From: Aphrophora alni
Lineage: Eukaryota > Arthropoda > Insecta > Hemiptera > Aphrophoridae
Assembly (NCBI GenBank): GCA_963513935.1
Contig: OY740768.1
Span: 46,905,142-46,969,141, forward strand
Direction of reading: 5' to 3'
DNA: 64,000 nt
This document shows positions 53,029 to 64,000 of this stretch, piece by piece. Each line of letters begins with the position of its first letter. The first letter of the stretch is position 1. Below the pieces are notes generated by a model. That model did not search any database and was not told the DNA's origin. It saw nothing but the letters and a program-made list of their open reading frames with translations. The translations under genes and the position numbers were made by a program.

Positions 53029-55420
53029 GTAGGGCGAACCACCTTTCTACTCGGAACTAACGCGGGCAAGGCCAAGATGCTCACTTTTACCTTTTATGCA
53101 ATCAAAGATATTGCAATACTTGGCTCTAGTAAGTATGAGCTTGTCCTCATAAACTTACTAATTTTTAATCTACGCAAAAGTCCCTGAATTTTATCTCAGT
53201 GCTCGATTATTTAACTCTTTCTCTAAAGTAACACTCTCTTTCTCTGGGGATGTGCCTTTTGGGAGAAATCGGCTCTTAAGTTCTGATAATAACTTCTTAA
53301 AAATTTCAAAATATATTTAACCAGATCACACATAAAATATTTATCATAGACAAGGTTATTTGCATGTACAGAATGGATAAATAGAAAACACAACAAATTT
53401 TAGAAATGAATTACGTATATAATCTTTCTTTTTAAAACAATTAAAAAAGCAATTTCAAAATTTATCTCACAACAAAGTTGATTAAACAACAACAAAACAA
53501 TTTAAATATTTCACAAAATAAAAATAGAATATTTCTTATATCCTAAACAAAATAAAAACGTTAGACTTTTCAGACAGAACCACAGACAGTTTTTCCTGTA
53601 CTGAAAAAGTCGTATTTAAATTATTAATAATTTTCAACACCAAAGCAGAGGTTTAAAATGAATTTAATTTTTATTTATTCCCCAAATGAAGTTATGTTTA
53701 AAATGAAGTTAATATTTGCGAATTATTCCTTAAGTTTATGATACCTTCGCACTTTATTTGAAGTTCTTGTTGATATTGAAGTTAGTTGTTTAATTTAGCT
53801 AATGTTGATGCGATGACTTCAATCCAAATCCTGTAGACTGCAAGATAGTTGAATCCTGGTCTCGAATTCGATCTGCTAAGTTGTTTTGAAGTTCGAAATG
53901 AGTAGAAATTTTTCTAAGTCCAATTTAGTAGAGTGACAATTATTGTAGTTTCCTCTCTGCTCGGAGTCTGCTGCCAAAGATACGTCTTCCTCGCGTCGAT
54001 TCCAATACAAGAGTATTCGTCTTACGACGGATAAATTGTGGTCTCCTTTTCTGTGGGAAACTTCCCACAAAAGGGAACCAATTTTTCTCCCTTTTGAAGA
54101 GAAAAGTTTTTTCTTTCTTTTCGGTATTTTCAGGCCCTTTTGGTCTGAAATTTTTACACTATATATTTAACTAATCATAGTTTTTATCTACTGAATAGTT
54201 TCCTTCCTTTGTTTTCCATTAAAACACCTTTTAATAGATAATTCACTGTTTTTATTATTCAGTGTTATCTGTGTTCTAAGTTGGCATTGCAAGGTCCAAC
54301 CGCTGTACTCGGACAGATAGGTGCGTGCGTCACTCGACAAGTATTTTCCTGAAAATTTCAATTTTAGACATTTTTTCGTTCAACTCGCTATAACTTTCGA
54401 ATTGCCGGTCCGATCATCAAGTTCTTTTCGGATTCTTCTTCCTTTCCATCTTGTGGGTCTTGTGGAACTTGATTCGTCGTCCTAGTACGCTTCGTTCGCG
54501 AGTTATCGCCCTTTTTCCGAAAGTCGGATTTTCTTCTTTGAACTTTTGAGATAAGTCCTTTTTCAAAATTCTTTGGCCGAAATTTTCTTCCTCTTCTACT
54601 ATGACGAAAAGATCTGTTTGTACTTTTCACGTAGCTCGCTTGGTTCTCGAGTTATACGTCCTTGAAGTTCCAAAGTTTTTATCGTCATGTTTATAGTTCA
54701 TAAAAACCCCCCCATTATATATTATTATTTCTGCTTTGTTGTTTTACACTTCTACATACTAGACATACATAATTACATAGTTATACATCCCCTTTAACTT
54801 TAATTTTAACCGCTTTTGGGCTTTAAAGTTTTACTTTTTGTAATTATTATATCTCCCTCATTTTAATTTGAAATTTGAATCTAAGTACATATTATTGTTC
54901 CCTATTGTAGTCTCTTCAATTGTACTTATTATTATTTTTTAATATATCCCCCTTTCAACTCAAAAATTCCAAAAAACTCCCCAAGAATGACTTTCTAAGT
55001 CCATACTCACCTGTTTATTATTATTATTTCATATTTTTTTATTTGTGAATATTGTTAGTTCCCCTCTTAGTTATGACTCTACGTTTTTTGAATTTTGAAT
55101 TTAACTTTTTTCCAAATTTTAGGTTTTTGAGCCCCTATAAAAACTTGAATAACTTTTTTGTTTTAAATGATTCTAAATTTATTTGTTGATATTATTGATC
55201 GGTTGGTTCTACTGAACATTTATTTATATTAATAATTTAGTTTTTTAATAGAATAGGAGCGAAGGCAGACTGACTTTTCCTGTCCAAACCAGCAACTTTG
55301 CACTTGAACTGGCGTGACGTCATCGCCCCACCTCGCCTCCACTCTACAAGGTTTAGCGCGGGAATTTAACTTGCTTTAAATTTGACTTGAGACTGGTGAC
55401 TCTTGTCAAACCGTCTCAAT

Positions 55421-55427
55421 ACACACA

Positions 55428-55484
<57 letters not shown>
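55421..55484. repeat. (CA)n at the border of units 0 and 1
   Basis: A CA run with one AA interruption, then TGCAACGCACCCCCC, which opens the next unit. Confidence 0.95.
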
Positions 55485-55488
<4 letters not shown>

Positions 55489-57855
55489 ACGCACCCCCCC
55501 TTTCGACAGACAGACGCTCACGGGGGCGCTTGCAAGACCCTACCCCAACTAAACACCGCGATCTAATATAGAGAGTGATTCCTTCGCAGTTTAATAGTTT
55601 TGATAAGGCTCTTGATTCTTATGTCACACAAGAATAATTTATTTTAATCAACTTATGCTAACACAGGAAATTTTACTATATTAATATATTCACTTCTTAT
55701 ACTAGCTTACCTTTCTTAAAACTCCAGACTCTTTTTCAAAGGGTGTGCCCTTTGGAGCTCTTTAATTCATTAACACCAAAATTTGCTCTTTTTTGAATTT
55801 TTAACTTTATACTGGTGAGCACTTACTTTTTCTTCTTTCTAATGTAATGAGTTTCTTTGAATGGGTTAGTTTTAATTAAAATATTCAACAGTGAAATTTA
55901 ACAAATTTATTTAAAAGTCTACAATTTAATTTTTATTTTGAGAAACAATGGATTTCTTTCGAATCTCTTACAACAATTAATGTCGCCTTTTCTGACAATT
56001 TATATTAAATGCTTTCTCTTTTAACAAACTGAAAATCTACTATATTAAACAATTTTAACAATAACTAAAACTAACAATTTATATTCTTATTCTAATACAC
56101 ATAAATATGAATCTTATTATTTATTCCTTTCAATCTGTTACTTTTGCTTTATTATTGGACTCGAATTTTATTGTATTTTATATCTCTTTATTTGAATGAA
56201 TTTAAAATTGGCTTTATTTTGACTTTACTTTGTCTTTAAAATGTTATTATTTAACTTTATTGAGTTTAATAATTTTGGACGTAATTCAAGTTTATTAAAA
56301 AATATTTTATTTATTAAAAAAGCTTGATTTATGCAGTACCTTGTTTTGTGGAGTGCACAAGTCCGCTCGTCCTGATTCTGAGAGTGTTAGAGGATCTTGG
56401 AGATGTTTTCTGAGAGTTGTCTAGAATATCTCGAAGTCCAGTTCTCGAAGAATCTGTTGATGACGACAAGTTCTAGAAGAATGTTTGCCGGAGTCCGTAG
56501 TGAAGATCTCTTCTACTAAGCTGTTGTAGGATGTCACGTTGTCTCCTGCAAGGCCGATCCTTTCTGTAGGCACCGTTATTAACCTGGCGAAGTACAGAGC
56601 GTTGACAATATTTTTCACGACGATTTCCTGTTCAGACTTGAGTAAAGTTGGTGATCTTTCTTGGAGCTGCTATTAGAAGACTTCCCTGGAGCTGGTACTA
56701 AACGAGACTGTCGAATTAACTTGAAGAAAGGTAACTCGTCGAATTTTAGGCCTTTCAGTGTGGCCAACCTTCACTGATTATTGTTACTGTTTTATTTCAC
56801 AATTTAATTAATTTTATTTATTTATTTGCACTACGATGAACTTTCCTTGGCTTATTCTTCTATTGTTTGTCTATTTTTTTCATTTTAAATTATCTATTCC
56901 TTTTATTATTTGTTATAATTAGTTTAATTTCTTATGGTGGATTTGTGTTGAAGTTGGTAACTTTCCCTCTCCATGCGTCTACTGCCTACTCTGCGCACGA
57001 CGTTCAAGACAAGTTGATTCCTGAAATTTATAATTTTTTACTTGCGAATTCTTCTTTTCTTCATATATCCCGTTCGCTTCGCTCGATCTTCTTCTGGGTG
57101 ATTTCATTTTGAAGCCCTTCTTTCCCTGATGATTTTCCATCTTCATTTGTAGCGATACGACGTATATTTTTACTTTTACGGAGATTTGAAAATTTCGTAA
57201 GTTTTCAAAATTTAGTTTTTCCAATTTTGGAAATTTTGAAAATCTTCTTTTTGTAAGTTGTTCCTCTGATGCTGAAAGTTCCAAAACTGCTTTCCTCTTC
57301 TTCCTCGCTTCTGGGTTTCACAAGTTACGGTACTTTCTGCATTTTTGGTTATTTATTATTTAATTACTTTATGGTCTTTTATTAAATTTTGATTTCGAGT
57401 CTTATTTATTTCTAGTTTATATTATAGTTATGCGTTGTTATTTTATTAGATTTTGGAATTTCTTCATTTTAAGGGTTTTTTATGTTTTATGACGTTTTAT
57501 TATGGCTATAACTTTTTTATTATTAATTTGACGAGTTTATTCTCTTATTATTTATTATTAGGTTTTCCTAGCTCTACACGATTATATCATTTTAATTTAA
57601 GTTTTCGGATTTTGATTTTTTTTGCATAGAAACATATGGACGAATTCCTGTTCAATCCGGAACGCTAAATATTTCCTGTCAAGGCGCGTGACCTTGGCTT
57701 GGCTAACTTACATATTCCCTTTAACTTTACATGTGTTATTTTATATTTAGAAATGTTTTTGTCATTTCTACAATTATTATTTGATTTAATTGAAATTTTG
57801 GAATTTATCTATTTTCCAAAATTGCTCCTTGCAGGCGGTTCAATTAAACCGTTGC

Positions 57856-57914
<59 letters not shown>
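55485..57914. repeat. 2.43-kb tandem unit, copy 1
   Basis: From the TGCAACGCACCCCCC opening to the end of the next CA run (57857-57914). Its left half differs from copies 2 and 3 at many sites: the start up to 55570, CTCTTCTACT against CTCTTATACT, and a TTGATT insertion in the others near 58570. Its right half (after about 56750) is almost identical to copy 2. Two GC-richer, minus-strand purine-rich blocks (about 56340-56760 and 56960-57310) break the AT-rich background. A 65-codon minus frame (56421-56618) reads well but is closed by a stop and a 1-bp insertion in copies 2 and 3. The 101-codon frame (56979-57284, minus) opens at TTG. I assign no function. Confidence 0.92.
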
Positions 57915-57916
<2 letters not shown>

Positions 57917-60286
57917 TGCAACGCACCCCCCCTCTCACGGACACAGACGGACAGTCTGGACGCTGCAAGACCCTACCAGTACCTAAACGCGATATAGAGA
58001 GTGATTCCCTCGCAGTTTAATAGTTTTGATAAGGCTCTTGATTCTTATGTCACACAAGAATAATTTATTTTAATCAACTTATGCTAACACAGGAAATTTT
58101 ACTATATTAATATATTCACTTCTTATACTAGCTTACCTTTCTTAAAACTCCAGACTCTTTTTCAAAGGGTGTGCCCTTTGGAGCTCTTTAATTCATTAAC
58201 ACCAAAATTTGCTCTTTTTTGAATTTTTAACTTTATACTGGTGAGCACTTACTTTTTCTTCTTTCTAATGTAATGAGTTTCTTTGAATAGGTTAGTTTTA
58301 ATTAAAATATTCAACAGTGAAATTTAACAAATTTATTTAAAAGTCTACAATTTAATTTTTACTGTGAGAAACAATGGATTTCTTTCGAATCACTTACAAC
58401 AATTAATGTCGCCTTTTCTGACAATTTATATTAAATGCTTTCTCTTTTAACAAACTGAAAATCTACTATACTAAACAATTTTAACATTAACTAAAACTAA
58501 CAAATTATATTCTTATTCTAATAAACATAAATATGAATCCTATTATTTATTCCTTTCCAATCTGTTACTTGATTGCTTTATTATTGGACTCGAATTTTAT
58601 TGTATTTTATATCTCTTTATTTGAATGAATTTAAAATTGGCTTTATTTTGACTTTACTTTGTCTTTAAAATGTTATTATTTAACTTTATTGAGTTTAATA
58701 ATTTTGGACGTAATTCAAGTTTATTAAAAAATATTTTATTTATTAAAAAAGCTTGATTTATGCAGTACCTTGTTTTTGTGAAGTGCACAAGTCCGCTCGT
58801 CCTGATTCTGAGAATGTTAGAAGATCTTGGAGATGGTTTCTTAGAGTTGTCTAGAATATCCCGAAGTCCAGTTCTCGATGAATCTGTTGATGACGACAAG
58901 TTCTAGAAGAATGTTTGCCGGAGTCCGTAGTGAAGATCTCTTATACTAAGCTGTTGTAGGATGTCACGTTGTCTCCTGCAAGGCCGATCCTTTCTGTGGG
59001 CACCGTTATTAACCTGGCGAAGTACAGAGCGTTGACAATATATTTTCACGACGATTTCCTGTTCAGACTTGAGTAAAGTTGGTGATCTTTCTTGGAGCTG
59101 CTATTAGAAGACTTCCCTGGAGCTGGTACTAAACGAGACTGTCGAATTAACTTGAAGAAAGTTAACTCGTCGAATTTTAGGCCTTTCAGTGTGGCCAACC
59201 TTCACTGATTATTGTTACTGTTTTATTTCACAATTTAATTAATTTTATTTATTTATTTGCACTACGATGAACTTTCCTTGGCTTATTCTTCTATTGTTTG
59301 TCTATTTTTTTCATTTTAAATTATCTATTCCTTTTATTATTTGTTATAATTAGTTTAATTTCTTATGGTGGATTTGTGTTGAAGTTGGTAACTTTCCCTC
59401 TCCATGCGTCTACTGCCTACTCTGCGCACGACGTTCAAGACAAGTTGATTCCTGAAATTTATAATTTTTTACTTGCGAATTCTTCTTTTCTTCATATATC
59501 CCGTTCGCTTCGCTCGATCTTCTTCTGGGTGATTTCATTTTGAAGCCCTTCTTTCCCTGATGATTTTCCATCTTCATTTGTAGCGATACGACGTATATTT
59601 TTACTTTTACGGAGATTTGAAAATTTCGTAGTTTTTCAAAATTTAGTTTTTCCAATTTTGGAAATTTTGAAAATCTTCTTTTTGTAAGTTGTTCCTCTGA
59701 TGCTGAAAGTTCCAAAACTGCTTTCCTCTTCTTCCTCGCTTCTGGGTTTCACAAGTTACGGTACTTTCTGCATTTTTGGTTATTTATTATTTAATTACTT
59801 TATGGTCTTTTATTAAATTTTGATTTCGAGTCTTATTTATTTCTAGTTTATATTATAGTTATGCGTTGTTATTTTATTAGATTTTGGAATTTCTTCATTT
59901 TAAGGGTTTTTTATGTTTTATGACGTTTTATTATGGCTATAACTTTTTTATTATTAATTTGACGAGTTTATTCTCTTATTATTTATTATTAGGTTTTCCT
60001 AGCTCTACACGATTATATCATTTTAATTTAAGTTTTCGGATTTTGATTTTTTTTGCATAGAAACATATGGACGAATTCCTGTTCAATCCGGAACGCTAAA
60101 TATTTCCTGTCAAGGCGCGTGACCTTGGCTTGGCTAACTTACATATTCCCTTTAACTTTACATGTGTTATTTTATATTTAGAAATGTTTTTGTCATTTCT
60201 ACAATTATTATTTGATTTAATTGAAATTTTGGAATTTATCTATTTTCCAAAATTGCTCCTTGCAGGCGGTTCAATTAAACCGTTGC

Positions 60287-60345
<59 letters not shown>
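57915..60345. repeat. 2.43-kb tandem unit, copy 2 (hybrid)
   Basis: Exactly 2431 bp to the end of the next CA run (60288-60345). The left half matches copy 3 almost base for base; I saw one difference, A/C at about 58530. The right half matches copy 1, with only one difference seen (GTAGTTTTTC against GTAAGTTTTC near 59630). The switch lies around 59045-59180. No gene is recognised; the short frames repeat those of the other copies. Confidence 0.95.
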
Positions 60346-60347
<2 letters not shown>

Positions 60348-62718
60348 TGCAACGCACCCCCCCTCTCACGGACACAGACGGACAGTCTGGACGCTGCAAG
60401 ACCCTACCAGTACCTAAACGCGATATAGAGAGTGATTCCCTCGCAGTTTAATAGTTTTGATAAGGCTCTTGATTCTTATGTCACACAAGAATAATTTATT
60501 TTAATCAACTTATGCTAACACAGGAAATTTTACTATATTAATATATTCACTTCTTATACTAGCTTACCTTTCTTAAAACTCCAGACTCTTTTTCAAAGGG
60601 TGTGCCCTTTGGAGCTCTTTAATTCATTAACACCAAAATTTGCTCTTTTTTGAATTTTTAACTTTATACTGGTGAGCACTTACTTTTTCTTCTTTCTAAT
60701 GTAATGAGTTTCTTTGAATAGGTTAGTTTTAATTAAAATATTCAACAGTGAAATTTAACAAATTTATTTAAAAGTCTACAATTTAATTTTTACTGTGAGA
60801 AACAATGGATTTCTTTCGAATCACTTACAACAATTAATGTCGCCTTTTCTGACAATTTATATTAAATGCTTTCTCTTTTAACAAACTGAAAATCTACTAT
60901 ACTAAACAATTTTAACATTAACTAAAACTAACAAATTATATTCTTATTCTAATACACATAAATATGAATCCTATTATTTATTCCTTTCCAATCTGTTACT
61001 TGATTGCTTTATTATTGGACTCGAATTTTATTGTATTTTATATCTCTTTATTTGAATGAATTTAAAATTGGCTTTATTTTGACTTTACTTTGTCTTTAAA
61101 ATGTTATTATTTAACTTTATTGAGTTTAATAATTTTGGACGTAATTCAAGTTTATTAAAAAATATTTTATTTATTAAAAAAGCTTGATTTATGCAGTACC
61201 TTGTTTTTGTGAAGTGCACAAGTCCGCTCGTCCTGATTCTGAGAATGTTAGAAGATCTTGGAGATGGTTTCTTAGAGTTGTCTAGAATATCCCGAAGTCC
61301 AGTTCTCGATGAATCTGTTGATGACGACAAGTTCTAGAAGAATGTTTGCCGGAGTCCGTAGTGAAGATCTCTTATACTAAGCTGTTGTAGGATGTCACGT
61401 TGTCTCCTGCAAGGCCGATCCTTTCTGTGGGCACCGTTATTAACCTGGCGAAGTACAGAGCGTTGACAATATATTTTCACGACGATTTCCTGTTCAGACT
61501 TGAGTAAAGTTGGTGATCTTTCCTGGAGCTGCTATTAGAAGACTTCCCTGGAGCTGGTACTAAACGAGACTGTCGAATTAACTTGAAGAAAGTTAACTCG
61601 TCGAAATTTAGGCCTTTCAGTGTGGCCAACCTTCACTGATTATTGTTACTGTTTTATTTCACAATTTAATTAATTTTATTTATTTATTTGCACTACGATG
61701 AACTTTCCTTGGCTTATTCTTCTATTGTTTGTCTATTTTTTCCATTTTAAATTATCTATTTCTATTATTATTTGTTATAATTAGTTTAATTTCTTATGGT
61801 GGATTTGTGTTGGGGTTGGTGTCTTTCCCTCTCCATGCGTCTACTGCCTTCTCTGATCACGACCTTCAAGACAAGTTGATTCCTGAAAATTATAATTTTT
61901 TACTTGCGAATTCTTCTTTTCTTCATATATCCCGTTCGCTTCGCTCGATCTTCTTCTGGGTGATTTCATTTTGAAGCCCTTCTTTTCCTGATGATTTTCC
62001 ATCTTCATTTGTAGCGATACGACGTATATTTTTACTTTTACGGAGATTTGAAAATTTCGTAGTTTTTCAAAATTTAGTTTTTCCAATTTTGGAAATTTTG
62101 AAAATCTTCTTTTTGTAAGTTGTTCCTCTGATGCTGAAAGTTCCAAAACTGCTTTCCTCTTCTTCCTCGCTTCTGGGTTTCACAAGTTACGGTACTTTCT
62201 GCATTTTTGGTTATTTATTATTTAATTACTTTATGGTCTTTTATTAAATTTTGATTTCGAGTCTTATTTATTTCTAGTTTATATTATAGTTATGCGTTGT
62301 TATTTTATTAGATTTTGGAATTTCTTCATTTTAAGGGTTTTTTATGTTTTATGACGTTTTATTATGGCTATAACTTTTTTATTATTAATTTGACGAGTTT
62401 ATTCTCTTATTATTTATTATTAGGTTTTCCTAGCTCTACACGATTATATCATTTTAATTTAAGTTTTCGGATTTTGATTTTTTTTGCATAGAAACATATG
62501 GACGTATTCCTGTTCAATCCGGAACGCTAGATATTTCCTGTCAAGGCGCGTGACCTTGGCTTGGCTAACCTACATATTCCCTTTAACTTTACATGTGTTA
62601 TTTTATATTTAGAAATGTTTTTGTCATTTCTTCAATTATTATTTGATTTAATTGAAATTTTGGAATTTAGCTATTTTCCAAAATTGCTCCTTGCAGGCGG
62701 TTCAATTAAACCGTTGCA
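60346..62718. repeat. 2.43-kb tandem unit, copy 3
   Basis: The left half equals copy 2. The right half carries its own changes, such as GGGGTTGGTGTCTTTCC for AAGTTGGTAACTTTCC, TGATCACGAC for TGCGCACGAC, GACGTATTCC for GACGAATTCC, and CGCTAGATATT for CGCTAAATATT. It ends in a greatly expanded CA tract, after which the array stops. Confidence 0.95.
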
Positions 62719-62730
62719 ACACACACACAC

Positions 62731-62802
<72 letters not shown>

Positions 62803-62805
62803 ACA

Positions 62806-62846
<41 letters not shown>

Positions 62847-62847
62847 A

Positions 62848-62922
<75 letters not shown>
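62719..62922. repeat. Expanded (CA)n tract ending the array
   Basis: About 204 bp of CA repeats with interruptions (CTTACA, CAGACA twice, CTCACA, CATACA), against 58 bp of pure repeat at the two previous unit borders. All long frames in it are repeat artefacts. Confidence 0.96.
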
Positions 62923-62924
<2 letters not shown>

Positions 62925-63103
62925 TTTATTTTCAATGAATGTATTTGTAATATAGAGGAACGTCAATTTTAATTGGAGGAAGAATATTGAGTAACCTTCA
63001 TTTTAAAGCAGTGTTCAACTACTTATTAGAATAAAACAAAATATAAACAACTTATGTAACCAATGTGTAAAGTAATAAAAAAGTAGTGTGTGTTTTGGAG
63101 AAT

Positions 63104-63105
<2 letters not shown>
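62923..63105. other. Short unique spacer
   Basis: AT-rich sequence between the expanded CA tract and the GT tract; nothing recognised. Confidence 0.6.

Positions 63106-63180
<75 letters not shown>
63106..63180. repeat. (GT)n microsatellite
   Basis: A 75-bp GT run, the reverse complement of the CA tracts nearby, directly before a long inverted repeat. Confidence 0.97.
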
Positions 63181-63183
<3 letters not shown>

Positions 63184-63188
63184 ATATA

Positions 63189-63292
63189 CACAATTTAAAC
63201 CAAAACAAAATATTTGTTACTCAGAGAACGTCAATATAATTATATTTTGACGTTCCCTGAGTAACAAATATTTTGTTTTGTATTAAATTGTG
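63189..63292. repeat. 104-bp near-perfect inverted repeat
   Basis: Arms 63189-63233 and 63248-63292 are reverse complements over 45 positions with three mismatches. The inner 33 positions have one mismatch. The loop is 14 nt (63234-63247) and itself partly self-complementary. Core arm motifs are CAAAATATTTGTTACTCAG and GAACGTCA. It is too short to code. It could be a tiny fold-back transposon or a hairpin RNA source. Confidence 0.93.
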
Positions 63293-64000
63293 GACTTAGT
63301 TGTGGACTAAATGTTTATATTGACTAAATAACTTGCCTATGTGAATATTTGGACCATATATTCAGAATCTTTTCATTTTTCTTTTCTTAATCCAAATTTG
63401 GGGTAGCATGCATAAGACCAAAAGTAAAAACAGGTATAACTATATTTAAAAAGCTTAAAGGTAGGTCTTAAGAACAAAACAATAAGCATTTTTCACCTTC
63501 CCTTACCAAAATAGAGATATAATGGTCAAAGAGTGAGAAGGACTACTGTATATACAAATTTGTACAAATTAATTAAAGGAATTTTTATATTTGTGGCGTA
63601 AAAATATGTGACAAAATATAGTTAGAAACAAAGGTTTCGCTAATAAATAGTAAAATACCAAAATGAATCCTAACCTTTTACTTGCGAATTGTCATTTACA
63701 TGTGCTTCACAATTCAAATTTGCGCTATAGGTACTTCATGTTTTATTGAGAAATTATTCAAAAATAGCTTGAGTATCTCAAGTTAGTATTTAGTATCTGA
63801 TACAACTTTCAATTAATTCGGAACTTATATTTTTGGAAGATAACGACGAATGTGTTTACATAGCTTAGTATTTCGTTTTTATGAATGGGCATGTCAGAGG
63901 TTTGTGCACCGATTATTATTTATGTTATTTTAAAAGTTATTAGTAAGATTTTGATTATTTTAATACGGTTGCCCAGTGAAATTCGAGTGTTTCGCTGATT
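63293..64000. other. AT-rich sequence, nothing recognised
   Basis: No frame, repeat or RNA-like structure noticed up to the window edge. Confidence 0.55.

Noticed and set aside
56421..56618. Protein gene on the minus strand of tandem copy 1
   Set aside because: The frame reads well but is broken by a TAA and a 1-bp insertion in copies 2 and 3, so it is not maintained.
56867..57112. 81-codon membrane protein repeated in the tandem units
   Set aside because: It opens at TTG in T-rich DNA, which gives Phe/Leu/Ile strings by composition alone. It overlaps the opposite 101-codon frame.
56979..57284. 101-codon gene repeated in all three tandem copies
   Set aside because: Its conservation only reflects recent duplication. 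It opens at TTG, is lysine-rich and low in complexity, and matches nothing I know.

Overview
This window is AT-rich eukaryotic repeat DNA, most likely from an arthropod and probably an insect. That guess rests on an R1-clade LINE fragment, a decayed LINE with an SGNH-hydrolase-like block before its endonuclease, a degenerate mariner-type element and tRNA-derived repeats. I cannot name the species. I found no intact host protein-coding gene. Most open frames are short, AT-driven or microsatellite-driven, and many lack an ATG start.

Layout. (1) 1-20038: an extremely homogeneous 90-bp satellite, 222 full monomers plus a 57-bp partial one, running off the left edge. Almost all variation sits at three T/G sites. 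The order of the resulting types shows higher-order blocks, long-range block duplications and a change of dominant type along the array. (2) 20039-44933: AT-rich DNA holding transposon wreckage. It contains a dead LINE (about 21.65-24.25 kb), three families of paired interspersed repeats (20.2/27.4 kb, 29.8/36.7 kb, 33.4/44.4 kb), a short hairpin at 35.8 kb, a complete but dead mariner-type element with matching termini (39076-40355), and two tRNA-like sequences facing each other (40.93-41.22 kb). (3) 44934-51265: microsatellites, a small degenerate minisatellite, and a minus-strand relic of a Helitron-type PIF1 helicase (about 47.64-48.23 kb, possibly to 48.84 kb). (4) 51266-62922: (CT)n/(CA)n followed by a tandem array of units of about 2.43 kb separated by (CA)n. 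The first unit is diverged and split by a 5'-truncated R1-clade LINE with a 15-bp target-site duplication. The next three are very similar, and the middle one is a hybrid of its neighbours, as expected from one unequal crossover. (5) 62923-64000: (GT)n, a 45-bp-arm near-palindrome, then unremarkable AT-rich sequence.

No gene pathway operates here. The sequence is best read as a record of satellite homogenisation, tandem duplication and nested transposon insertion in gene-poor, perhaps heterochromatic DNA. The most unusual things are the satellite's three-site type code with duplicated blocks, the hybrid 2431-bp unit, the R1-clade insertion inside the diverged unit, and the near-perfect hairpins.
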